From: Pseudomonadota bacterium | GTDB taxonomy: Bacteria; Pseudomonadota; Alphaproteobacteria; Sphingomonadales; Sphingomonadaceae | Reading direction: 5' to 3' | Assembly: GCA_018240895.1 (NCBI GenBank) | Contig: JAFEEX010000001.1 | Location: forward strand, 9,449-73,448 | Length of the DNA stretch: 64,000 bases | Shown here: positions 37,851 to 46,040 of the stretch, in pieces | How positions within the stretch are numbered: position 1 is the stretch's first letter | Layout: every line of letters starts with the position of its first letter | Position numbers and translations under genes: made by a program | Notes under the pieces: generated by a model | Seen by the model: the letters and a program-made list of their open reading frames with translations, nothing else | What the model was told of the DNA's origin: nothing | Databases searched by the model: none

Positions 37851-38609
37851 ATGACCGCAACGCCGCTTCGCCGCCTTGTTCTTGCCGCCGCCATCGCTCC
37901 GTTGGCGCTGGGGCTGGCCGCTTGCAAGAAGGACAGCGCCGCACCGGCCGCAACCGGCGGTGCGCCAATCGCCAAGATTGCCCCGCCCGCCGGCAAGGCC
38001 TGGGCCGATGTGGTTTCCGTCACGCCAGAGGGCGGATACCTGATGGGCAACCCGCAGGCGCCGATCAAGCTGGTTGAATATGGCTCGCTCACCTGCCCGC
38101 ACTGCGCCGAATTTGCCGAAAAGGCTGCGCCGGAAATCCGCGACACCTTTGTCGCCAGCGGGCGCGTCAGCTATGAATTCCGTAACTTCATCCGCGATGC
38201 GATTGATCTGACCGCAACCCAGCTTACCCATTGCGGATCGCCGGATTCGTTTTTCCCGCTGACCGAACAGGTCTTTGCCAACCAGAAAACCTTCTTTGAC
38301 AAGGCGCAGGCCGCTGGCAAGGCCGCGCAGGACACCGCCTTTGGCCTGCCCGCAGACAAGCGCGGCCCGGCAATCGGCCAGTTGACCGGCCTGACCGAAT
38401 TCGTGTCCGCGCGCGGCATTTCAAAGGATCAGGCCAATGCCTGCCTGGCCGATGCGGCCAAGGCCGACGCCATGGCGGCGCAAGTTACCAAGCAGGCCGA
38501 TCAGTACCAGATCGAAGGAACGCCGACCTTCCTGATCAACGGCAACAAGCTGGACATCAACACCTGGGAAGCGCTCAAACCCGAGCTTGAGCGGCTCGGC
38601 GCGCGCTGA
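37851..38609 (+). CDS. DsbA-type thioredoxin-fold lipoprotein 3
   Basis: A 252-aa paralogue of the preceding gene, identical in length. Lipobox LAAC near residue 24, then KKDS, PIAKIAPPAGKAWADV and active site CPHC in YGSLTCPHCAEF. The CPHC centre matches classical DsbA, unlike the CSHC of its two neighbours, so its redox potential may differ. A 136-bp gap separates it from paralogue 2; smc follows after 30 bases. Confidence 0.92.
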   Translation: MTATPLRRLVLAAAIAPLALGLAACKKDSAAPAATGGAPIAKIAPPAGKAWADVVSVTPEGGYLMGNPQAPIKLVEYGSLTCPHCAEFAEKAAPEIRDTFVASGRVSYEFRNFIRDAIDLTATQLTHCGSPDSFFPLTEQVFANQKTFFDKAQAAGKAAQDTAFGLPADKRGPAIGQLTGLTEFVSARGISKDQANACLADAAKADAMAAQVTKQADQYQIEGTPTFLINGNKLDINTWEALKPELERLGAR

Positions 38610-38639
38610 GCCGGATTTCAGGAGCGAACGGACCGGCAG

Positions 38640-41600
38640 ATGCGGATCAAGCGGCTCAAGCTCTCTGGATTCAAGAGCTTTGTCGAGCCGGCTGAGCTGC
38701 GCATCGAACCCGGCCTGACCGGGGTTGTCGGCCCCAATGGCTGCGGCAAATCCAACCTGCTTGAAGCGATCCGCTGGGTCATGGGTGAAAGCTCGGCCAA
38801 GTCGATGCGCGGCGGCGGCATGGAAGACGTGATCTTCGCCGGCACCGCACAGCGCCCGCCGCGCGATTTTGCCGAGGTGGTGCTTCACGCCGATGTCGCC
38901 GGCTCCCCGGGGGGCGACAACGACAGCGAGATGGAGGTGGTCCGCCGGATCGAACGCGGAGCCGGCAGCGCCTATCGCGTCAACGGGCGGGATGTCCGCG
39001 CCAAGGATGTGGCGCTGGTATTTGCCGATGCCGCCACCGGCGCTCATTCCCCCGCCCTGGTCAGCCAGGGCAAGATTGCCGCCGTCATCGCGGCCAAACC
39101 CGCCGAGCGGCGGATGATGCTGGAAGAGGCGGCGGGAATCGCCGGGCTCCACGTCCGCCGCAAGGACGCGGAGCAAAAGCTGCGCGCGACCGAGGCGAAC
39201 CTGGCCCGGCTGGAAGACCTGATGGGCCAGCTTGACGCGCAGATCGGCACGCTGCGGCGTCAGGCCCGCGCAGCCGAACGCTACAAGGCGCTGTCGGACC
39301 GGATCCGGGTGACAGAGGCGCGGCTGGTTTTCGCCCGCTGGCGCGATGCCGCCGCCGCCGCCGAGGCTGCACGGGGAGAGGCTCAGGCCGCTGAGGCCCG
39401 GGTTGCTGCGGCGCAGGAGGCGATGAACGCCGCCCAGACCGCCCAGCATTCCAGCGCCGAAGCCCTGGCCGAAGCGCGCGACGAACTGGCCGACCGCCGC
39501 GATGACGCCACGGCCCACGGTCACCGCATGGCGCAACTGACCAGCCAGCTCGAAGCGGCGGAGCAGCGCCTGAAAGACCTGGACCGGCAGTACCAGCGGC
39601 TTGAGGAAGACCGCGGCGATGCCGATCGGCTGACCCGCGATGCGGCAGAGGCTCAGGCCCGGCTGGAGCGCGAACTGGCCGATGGCGAGGCTGCGCTGGA
39701 CCTTGACGAACGCCGCCGGCCAATGGTTGCCGCCGCGCTTGACGATGCTGACCGCGCTTTGCGTCAGGCCGAGCTGGCCCTGGCCAAGGCCACTGCCGAT
39801 CAGGCCGGGGTTGAGGCGGAATGGCGGGTTGCCGACGCCGAACTGGCGGCAGCGCAGCAGCGCCTTTCACGGCTGGAGGGCGAAGCGCGCCGCCAGCAGG
39901 ATCTGCGCGATGCCCTGGCGCGCGAAGGCGATCCCGCCCTTGCCCTGGCCGAGGCCGAACGCAGCCGCGACGCGGCCACAGCCACGCTCGATCAGGCGCG
40001 CACCGCGCTGGAAGCCGGGCAGGAACGCAAGGGCGAGTTGCAGGCCGCGCGTGATGCGGCATCCTCCGCGCTGGCCACGGCAAAGGCGGAACTGGCCGGG
40101 ATAGAGCGCGAATGGCAAGCGCTCGACCGTGATCGTCAGGCCCGCGCCAAACAGGCCGCCGGCAAGCATGGCCGCATGGCGCTGGATTCGCTGCGCGCCG
40201 CGCCGGGTTATGAGCGGGCGCTGGCCGCGGTGCTGGGGCGCGACGCGAAGTCGCCGCTTGGCCCTGCCCCGGTAGATGAGGACGGCCGGTATTGGACCGG
40301 CGCGATTGCCCCCATGACCGTGGCGCAAAGCCTGGCCGCGCAGGTTACCCGGTGCCCGCCCGAACTGGCCGCGCGGTTGGCGCTGGTCCACGTTGCCGAA
40401 GCGGATGACGGCCGCGCGCTTGGCCCCGGCGAATGGCTGGTGACGCTTGCTGGCCGCCTGCGCCGCTGGGACGGCTTCGTCGCCCGGGGTGAAGGCGCGG
40501 CGGAAGCGGCCCGGCTGGAGGCCGAAAACCGGTTGGCAGCGCTCGAGGGCGAATTGCCGGGCAAGCGCGCGCTGGTGGCAGAGGCCGAGCAGATCGCCGC
40601 CCAGGTCCAGATCGAATTGTCCGCATTGCAGAGCGGGGTTATCGCCGCCGAACGGGCCGTGGCCCAGGCCGCAGAGGCAGAGCGCGCCGCCCTGCGCGCG
40701 GTCGATCAGGCAGAGGCGGCCAAGGCCCGGCTTGAGGCACGCCGCACCGAACTGGCCAGCGCCGCCAGCGATCTGTCCGAGCAGGTGGGGCAAGCCGAGG
40801 CAGAGCGCGCGGGGGCCGAAGATCGCCGCGCCGCCCTGCCCGATCCCGCCACTGGCCGCGCTCAGCTTGCCGCCGCCCAGGCCCGCCATGATGCCGCTCG
40901 GCAGGGCCTGCAGGCCGCCACCGCCGGCCTTGCCGCGCACGATCAGGCGCTGGCTGTGGCGCGCGAGCGGCTTGGCACCCAGCGCGCCGACATCAAATCA
41001 TGGCAGGCCCGCGCCGGGGACGCCGCCGGCCGGCTGGCCGCGATGGAGCGCCGCTTCGCCGAAATCGCGGAAGAACGCGCGGTCATCGCCGCCAAGCCCG
41101 CTGGGCTGATGCGCGAGATTGAGGCGGGTGACGAGGTTCGCGCGCGCCTTGCCGCTGAACTTGCCGCGGCAGAAACGCGGGTCACCGGCGCCGGCGATGC
41201 CGCCCGCCTGGCCGAAAGCGCCTTCGGCCTCGCCAACGAAGCCCTGGCATCCGCGCGTGAGGCGCGCGCCGGCTCTGCCGCCCGGGCCGAAAACGAGGAG
41301 GCGCGCCGCCAGGAAATGGCCGGTATTTCCGGCGAACGCTTTCAATGCCCCCCGCCGCTGCTGCCCGAACGCTTCGCCTTCGCCTCCGCCGAAGTCGGCC
41401 CCGCCCCGCAGGAAAGCGCCGAGCATGACAAGCTGGTTGCCGACCGCGAGCGGCTTGGCCCGGTCAATCTGGTCGCCGCCGATGAACTGGCCGCCGCAGA
41501 GGAGCGGCACGGCGCTTCACTGGCCGAGCAGGCCGAACTGACCGAGGCGGTTCACCGCCTGCGCGGATCGATCGGCAATCTCAACCGCGAAGGCCGCGAG

Positions 41601-42080
41601 CGGCTGCGCGCCGCGTTTGAGGCGGTCGACACCCATTTCCGCCGGCTGTTCACCCGCCTGTTCGAAGGCGGACAGGCGCATCTGGCACTGGTCGACAGCG
41701 ACGATCCGCTTGAAGCCGGGCTGGAAATCTATGCCCAGCCCCCGGGCAAGCGGCTGCAATCGCTGACGCTGCTGTCTGGCGGCGAACAGGCGCTGACCGC
41801 AGTGGCGCTGATCTTTGCGCTGTTCCTCACCAACCCCGCCCCGATCTGCGTCCTCGACGAAGTCGATGCGCCGCTGGACGACGCCAATATCGAACGGTTC
41901 TGTGATCTGCTGGACGCGATGGTCGGTGAAACCGAAACCCGCTATCTGATCGTCACGCACAATGCCGTAACCATGAGCCGCATGCACCGCCTGTTCGGCG
42001 TGACCATGGTGGAACGCGGGGTGAGCCGACTGGTCAGCGTTGACCTTGAAGGCGCGGAAGAATTGCTGGCTGCAGAGTGA
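38640..42080 (+). CDS. smc: Chromosome segregation protein SMC
   Basis: A 1146-aa condensin subunit. The Walker A motif GPNGCGKSN is at residues 32-40; long Ala/Glu/Arg-rich coiled coils (about 170-480 and 660-960) flank the hinge (about 500-640, around GYERALAAVLGRDAKSPLG). The C-terminal ABC signature LSGGEQALTAVALIFALF and Walker B CVLDEVDAPLDDAN complete the ATPase head. It is 1146 aa, normal for alphaproteobacteria. The next gene starts within its stop codon (TGATG). Confidence 0.96.
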   Translation: MRIKRLKLSGFKSFVEPAELRIEPGLTGVVGPNGCGKSNLLEAIRWVMGESSAKSMRGGGMEDVIFAGTAQRPPRDFAEVVLHADVAGSPGGDNDSEMEVVRRIERGAGSAYRVNGRDVRAKDVALVFADAATGAHSPALVSQGKIAAVIAAKPAERRMMLEEAAGIAGLHVRRKDAEQKLRATEANLARLEDLMGQLDAQIGTLRRQARAAERYKALSDRIRVTEARLVFARWRDAAAAAEAARGEAQAAEARVAAAQEAMNAAQTAQHSSAEALAEARDELADRRDDATAHGHRMAQLTSQLEAAEQRLKDLDRQYQRLEEDRGDADRLTRDAAEAQARLERELADGEAALDLDERRRPMVAAALDDADRALRQAELALAKATADQAGVEAEWRVADAELAAAQQRLSRLEGEARRQQDLRDALAREGDPALALAEAERSRDAATATLDQARTALEAGQERKGELQAARDAASSALATAKAELAGIEREWQALDRDRQARAKQAAGKHGRMALDSLRAAPGYERALAAVLGRDAKSPLGPAPVDEDGRYWTGAIAPMTVAQSLAAQVTRCPPELAARLALVHVAEADDGRALGPGEWLVTLAGRLRRWDGFVARGEGAAEAARLEAENRLAALEGELPGKRALVAEAEQIAAQVQIELSALQSGVIAAERAVAQAAEAERAALRAVDQAEAAKARLEARRTELASAASDLSEQVGQAEAERAGAEDRRAALPDPATGRAQLAAAQARHDAARQGLQAATAGLAAHDQALAVARERLGTQRADIKSWQARAGDAAGRLAAMERRFAEIAEERAVIAAKPAGLMREIEAGDEVRARLAAELAAAETRVTGAGDAARLAESAFGLANEALASAREARAGSAARAENEEARRQEMAGISGERFQCPPPLLPERFAFASAEVGPAPQESAEHDKLVADRERLGPVNLVAADELAAAEERHGASLAEQAELTEAVHRLRGSIGNLNREGRERLRAAFEAVDTHFRRLFTRLFEGGQAHLALVDSDDPLEAGLEIYAQPPGKRLQSLTLLSGGEQALTAVALIFALFLTNPAPICVLDEVDAPLDDANIERFCDLLDAMVGETETRYLIVTHNAVTMSRMHRLFGVTMVERGVSRLVSVDLEGAEELLAAE

Positions 42081-42796
42081 TGAGTGGGTTCAGGAAACTA
42101 ACAACATTATTCGCCGCCACTTTTTCTGTGCTTTGGAATGGCCCGGCTCTAGCTCAATCCGTTCGCGGCGAATTTGTTTTTTCCGAGACCAAAATCGAAG
42201 GATTTAAACTGGAAGCCAGGACATTTTGGATTGCAGATAATACTCCTCCTGAAATTGATACCATAAACTGCATTGGTGATAATGGAGATATCCGCTTCGA
42301 GATCAATCAGGTTGGTGCCATCGAGATGCTGAACAGCCAATTTTTGACCGATCCGGATACCAAGGGTCGACGAGACCATGGCGTGTATTTGGATGACCAA
42401 ATATGGATCTATGCTGACAACGATCGGTTTGAATTGCGGCACATCGGGACTGCAAATGGACGGTTCCACAATTTTCCATACGCCAAGATCGATGAGCCTA
42501 CAGAGATCATTCTCGTATGGCGGGGAACTCGGTCTGTCAGACGAAGCGAAGCCGAACCATTCCGCCCATTTGCCGGCTATTATGAAGAATTTGTCGATGC
42601 AAAGAAGCTCGAATGGAGCATGAAATCTCCTGACAAGAGCGGTCATCGCGGTGCGAATGTAACACCTGGAAAGCGTTATAGGATTGATAACAAAGGCCTG
42701 AAATCCGCGGCCGAATGGTGCCGTCGCGCAGTTGCCTCACCGGCTGCTCGAACTTTGCCCGCAGATTTGCTTGAACGTCTGATCAAGCGAGAATGA
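42080..42796 (+). CDS. Exported protein of unknown function, AT-richer than its surroundings
   Basis: I do not recognise this 238-aa protein. It has a signal peptide (LTTLFAATFSVLWNGPALAQ, residues 7-26), so it is probably periplasmic. Two cysteines (CIGDNG and AEWCRRA) could form a disulfide. The gene has clearly lower GC and different codon use from its neighbours, which suggests recent acquisition. Its ATG overlaps the smc stop (TGATG), so it is translated from the smc message. No mobile-element signs were seen at its ends. Confidence 0.82.
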   Translation: MSGFRKLTTLFAATFSVLWNGPALAQSVRGEFVFSETKIEGFKLEARTFWIADNTPPEIDTINCIGDNGDIRFEINQVGAIEMLNSQFLTDPDTKGRRDHGVYLDDQIWIYADNDRFELRHIGTANGRFHNFPYAKIDEPTEIILVWRGTRSVRRSEAEPFRPFAGYYEEFVDAKKLEWSMKSPDKSGHRGANVTPGKRYRIDNKGLKSAAEWCRRAVASPAARTLPADLLERLIKRE

Positions 42797-42814
42797 CCAG
42801 TTGGTGACTTAGGC

Positions 42815-43255
42815 CTAATCCAGCACAAACCGCGGCCCCGGTCCGCCATTCCCGGCGCGGTCATCGCGGTTATAGAGTTGGCAGCGTTGCAGGCTCAAAC
42901 AGCCGCAGCCGATGCATTCGTCCAGCTTGCGGCGGGTCAGGGTGAGCAGGGCGATCTTCTTGTCGATCTGGCCGCGCATCGAGCGGCTGATTCTTTGCCA
43001 GTCGGACAGGCTTGGGGTGCGCCCCTGCGGCAGGGTGCTGAGTTCCACTTCGATCTCGGCGAGTCCCAGCCCCAGCCGCTGGGCGATCAGGATGAAGCTG
43101 AGACGGCGGATATCGCTGCGCAAAAACCGCCGCTGGTTACCCATGGTGCGGAACGGAGAAATCAGCCCCTTGTCCTCGTAAAACCGGATTGCCGAAACCG
43201 CCAATCCGGTGCGCCGGGCCAGTTCCCCGATCGGCAGCAGATCATTTTTGTCCAT
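42815..43255 (-). CDS. soxR: Redox-sensitive transcriptional activator SoxR
   Basis: A 146-aa MerR-family regulator. The helix-turn-helix is LPIGELARRTGLAVSAIRFYEDKGL in outline; the four 2Fe-2S ligands Cys114, Cys117, Cys119 and Cys125 (CIGCGCLSLQRC) match E. coli SoxR spacing exactly. It senses redox-cycling compounds or superoxide. Divergent from the VOC-family gene, with a near-consensus SoxR box between them. Confidence 0.97.
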   Translation of the reverse strand: MDKNDLLPIGELARRTGLAVSAIRFYEDKGLISPFRTMGNQRRFLRSDIRRLSFILIAQRLGLGLAEIEVELSTLPQGRTPSLSDWQRISRSMRGQIDKKIALLTLTRRKLDECIGCGCLSLQRCQLYNRDDRAGNGGPGPRFVLD

Positions 43256-43277
43256 TACCTACCCACTTTCCGCTTGA

Positions 43278-43295
43278 CCTAAAGTTACCTTGAGG
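43278..43295. promoter_or_regulatory. SoxR box between soxR and the VOC gene
   Basis: CCTAAAGTTACCTTGAGG differs from the classical box CCTCAAGTTAACTTGAGG at two of 18 positions. A TTGACC (43274-43279) overlaps its left edge as the -35 element, and the box fills the long spacer of a MerR-type promoter reading toward the VOC gene. The -10 at about 43299 (CACAAG) is poor, as expected for an activator-dependent promoter. Confidence 0.85.
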
Positions 43296-43361
43296 TTGCA
43301 CAAGAAGCAAGCCGCCTTTGCCGCATACTGCGGCAAAGCGTTGGAATTAAAGGATCGAATC

Positions 43362-43733
43362 ATGCCAACAGGGTTTCTTGAACATGCCAACATCACGGTC
43401 AGCAACCCCGATCGCCTGTCTGCACTGCTGCAAAAATTGTGCGGCTGGCACGAGCGCTGGCGCGGACCATCTGCGCTGGGTGGCTGGACCATCCATGTTG
43501 GCAACGATCGTGACTATCTGGCGATCTATACCGGCGGCGCGGTGGACCAACGGTTTGCCAAGGGCGTTCCACTCAATCACATCGGGCTGGTGGTGGACGA
43601 TCTTGACGCCGCCGAGCGCATTGTCACCGAGGCCGGGCTGGTTCCCTTCAGCCACGCGGATTACGAACCGGGGCGGCGGTTCTATTTCTTTGATTGGGAC
43701 GGCATCGAGTTCGAACTGGTCAGCTACGGCTGA
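43362..43733 (+). CDS. VOC-family (glyoxalase-fold) protein, SoxR target
   Basis: A 123-aa single-domain vicinal-oxygen-chelate protein with two beta-alpha-beta-beta-beta units: EHANITVSNPDRLSALL and LNHIGLVVDDLDAAERIV, with RRFYFFDWDGIEFELVSYG at the end. The metal ligands expected in the family include His in EHANI, His in LNHIG, and Glu in FELVSY. Role is inferred from regulation: a lyase or dioxygenase acting on a redox-active or electrophilic compound. The ATG at 43362 was chosen because earlier in-frame codons overlap the SoxR box. Confidence 0.88.
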   Translation: MPTGFLEHANITVSNPDRLSALLQKLCGWHERWRGPSALGGWTIHVGNDRDYLAIYTGGAVDQRFAKGVPLNHIGLVVDDLDAAERIVTEAGLVPFSHADYEPGRRFYFFDWDGIEFELVSYG

Positions 43734-43740
43734 CTTTGCG

Positions 43741-44253
43741 CTATCGCATCCGGGCGCAGCCGTGATCGGTGCGCCCGCTGTGAACGAAGGTCGCCTTCAA
43801 GGGATAGGTCGTATCCGACATCCCGTCGCTGCATTTTACCGGCACCAGTTCCAGCGTAAACGGACGCCCATTGAACCGCGCCGCATAGCGAACCGTCGTG
43901 CCACTATGCCTTTCAACCGCATTGACGATGACACCATGGAGCATGTCTGGCGTGGAATAACGCAGCCGCGCCTTGGGCAGCACGTCAATGGTCCAGAACG
44001 GTTCGGTGCCAACCGCCTGCATGTATTTTTCGGGCTTGGGTTTGACTGCAGGTTTGGCGATCGATGCGGGTTTCGGTGTCGGCATCGCGCTGGGTGTCGC
44101 CGTGGCCTCAACCATCGGTTGAGGTGCAGTTGGCGGGATGGCAGCCGGCGATACGGCTTCACTGGCCCCAGGCATTCCGCTGGGGGTTGGCGCGGGTGCG
44201 GCCTGGTTACACGCCGCGAGCAGGACCAGCGCCGCAAGCGGTGCCCTACGCAT
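43741..44253 (-). CDS. Lipoprotein of the COG3650 family
   Basis: A 170-aa protein with a lipobox LAAC (VLLAACNQ, Cys near 15), a Pro/Ala-rich linker with many APxP and PxPxP units, and a C-terminal globular domain (AVGTEPFWTIDV, RPFTLELVPVKCSDGMSD). COG3650-type domains are annotated as membrane-associated and have no known function. The start at 44253 lies inside the ubiA gene; the two overlap by 8 bases. Confidence 0.82.
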   Translation of the reverse strand: MRRAPLAALVLLAACNQAAPAPTPSGMPGASEAVSPAAIPPTAPQPMVEATATPSAMPTPKPASIAKPAVKPKPEKYMQAVGTEPFWTIDVLPKARLRYSTPDMLHGVIVNAVERHSGTTVRYAARFNGRPFTLELVPVKCSDGMSDTTYPLKATFVHSGRTDHGCARMR

Positions 44254-45154
44254 TGCCGACCACCCAGCAGGCCGCCGCAACCAGCAAGCCCGCCGTGCGG
44301 TTGGAACGGAAACGGGCAAGGGCGTTGTCGGCATCATCAGGCTCCAGCGTCAATGCTTGCCAGGCCAGGTGCAGCGCAGCCGGACCCAGAGCGAGCAGCG
44401 CCACCCAATCGGGGCGCAGCAACCAAAAGGCAAGCGCCCAAGCACCGATTGCCACGGCATAAAACAACGCCACCCCGCCCTTGACATGCCGCCCCAGGGT
44501 CAACGCTGATGATCCGATGCCGATTGCCGCGTCATCCTCCCGGTCCTGACAGGCATAGATCGTGTCATAACCGACGCACCAGGCCCAGGCCCCGGCATAA
44601 AGCGCGGCCAGCACCGCAAGGGCATCCATGCGGATCGCCACCCAGCCGACCGGCGCCCCCCAGGTGAACACCAGCCCCAGCCACGCCTGGGGAAAGCCGG
44701 TGATCCGCTTCATGAAAGGATAGGCGGCCACCAGCAGCAGGCTGCCCAGGGCAACCAGTTGCGCCTGCCAGCGCAGTTGCCACAGCACGGCCAGCCCCAC
44801 CAGGCACAGCACCACCAGCCAGGTCCACGCCGCGCGCGCACTGATCCGGCCGCTTGCCACCGGGCGCAGCGCGGTGCGCGCGACCCGCCGGTCAATGTCG
44901 GCATCGACAATGTCGTTATAAACGCAGCCCGCCCCGCGCATTGCAATCGCGCCAATCAGCAACCACGCCAGCAAGTCCCACCGGCCCGCTCCGCCCGCCA
45001 GCAGCAGGCCCCAGGCGCAGGGCCAATAGAGCAGCCACCAGCCGATCGGCCGATCGAACCGGGCAAGCTGCGCATAGTCACGCCACGGCTGCGGCAGGGC
45101 GGCGACAATTCCCTTGTGCTGGGAATCCGGAACGATTTCGGCAGGGGCCATCAT
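44246..45154 (-). CDS. ubiA: 4-hydroxybenzoate polyprenyltransferase
   Basis: Integral membrane prenyltransferase (302 aa) that attaches the isoprenoid chain to 4-hydroxybenzoate in ubiquinone synthesis. The first Asp-rich motif is NDIVDADID near residue 80 and the second is DTIYACQDREDD near 200; there are about eight hydrophobic helices. Sphingomonads use ubiquinone-10, consistent with this enzyme. The COG3650 lipoprotein overlaps its 3' end. Confidence 0.95.
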   Translation of the reverse strand: MMAPAEIVPDSQHKGIVAALPQPWRDYAQLARFDRPIGWWLLYWPCAWGLLLAGGAGRWDLLAWLLIGAIAMRGAGCVYNDIVDADIDRRVARTALRPVASGRISARAAWTWLVVLCLVGLAVLWQLRWQAQLVALGSLLLVAAYPFMKRITGFPQAWLGLVFTWGAPVGWVAIRMDALAVLAALYAGAWAWCVGYDTIYACQDREDDAAIGIGSSALTLGRHVKGGVALFYAVAIGAWALAFWLLRPDWVALLALGPAALHLAWQALTLEPDDADNALARFRSNRTAGLLVAAACWVVGNA

Positions 45155-45248
45155 CCCTGCGTCCTTGCCACAGCAGATGCCGGCACGGAAGCGGGGGAAA
45201 ACGAGACGCCGCTTTACTCGTGCCGGCCGCCTCGTCTAATCGCGGGCC

Positions 45249-45992
45249 ATGCCCGCCATTCCCGCCCGGCCGCCCAAAAGCGCTCCGCGCCTGTTCGTTG
45301 CCGGGCCGCTCGCCGCCGGGGCGATGGTGCCGCTGGACGGACCGCAGGCGCACTATCTGGCGCGGGTGATGCGGGCGGCGCCGGGCGATGCGGTGATCCT
45401 GTGCGACGATGCAACCGGCGAATGGGCGGCGGCGGTCGATTCGGTTGGCAAGCGCGCCGTCACGCTTCAGGTGACCGCGCAGTTGAAACCGCGCGAGGCA
45501 GTGCCCGATTTCACGCTGTGCGCCGCGCTGCTCAAGAAAGACCGGTTCGATCTGGTGCTGGAAAAGGCCTGCGAGCTGGGCGTGCGGTCCATTCAACCGC
45601 TGGTGACCCGGCGCTGCGTGGCTGACAAACTCAATCCCGAACGCGCCCGCGCCATCCTGACCGAGGCGGCGGAGCAATGCGCCCGCACCGCCCTGCCCCA
45701 CTTGCTGCCTCCGTTGAAACTGGAAGCCCTGCTGAAGAACTGGCCGCAGGACCGCGCGCTGTTCTTTGCTGACGAGAATGGCGGCGATCCGGCAGCCCGC
45801 GTCTTTGCCGCCCATTCCGGGCCGGCGGCGCTGCTGATCGGGCCAGAGGGCGGGTTTGACGAGGCAGAGCGCAGCGCGGTTCGCGCCCTGCCCCAGGCGC
45901 GCGCAATCACGCTGGGTCTGCGCATCCTGCGCGGCGAAACCGCGGCGATTGCAGCCACCGCGCTATGGATGGGAACCCGGGGCGACTGGTAG
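45249..45992 (+). CDS. rsmE: 16S rRNA (uracil-1498-N3)-methyltransferase
   Basis: A 247-aa SPOUT methyltransferase. It has an N-terminal PUA-like domain (HYLARVMRAAPGDAVILCDD) and the C-terminal knot with LLIGPEGGFDEAE and LGLRILRGETAA, the RsmE signature. It methylates U1498 of 16S rRNA. Divergent from ubiA. Confidence 0.96.
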   Translation: MPAIPARPPKSAPRLFVAGPLAAGAMVPLDGPQAHYLARVMRAAPGDAVILCDDATGEWAAAVDSVGKRAVTLQVTAQLKPREAVPDFTLCAALLKKDRFDLVLEKACELGVRSIQPLVTRRCVADKLNPERARAILTEAAEQCARTALPHLLPPLKLEALLKNWPQDRALFFADENGGDPAARVFAAHSGPAALLIGPEGGFDEAERSAVRALPQARAITLGLRILRGETAAIAATALWMGTRGDW

Positions 45993-46040
45993 GCAGAATT
46001 TGTGCTGGCGCACCCGGCACCAAGGCACTAATTCGCTGCC

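Noticed and set aside
39085..40083. Large Pro/Arg-rich minus-strand frame inside smc
   Set aside because: Shadow of the Ala/Glu-rich coiled-coil coding sequence; no start context or recognisable domain.
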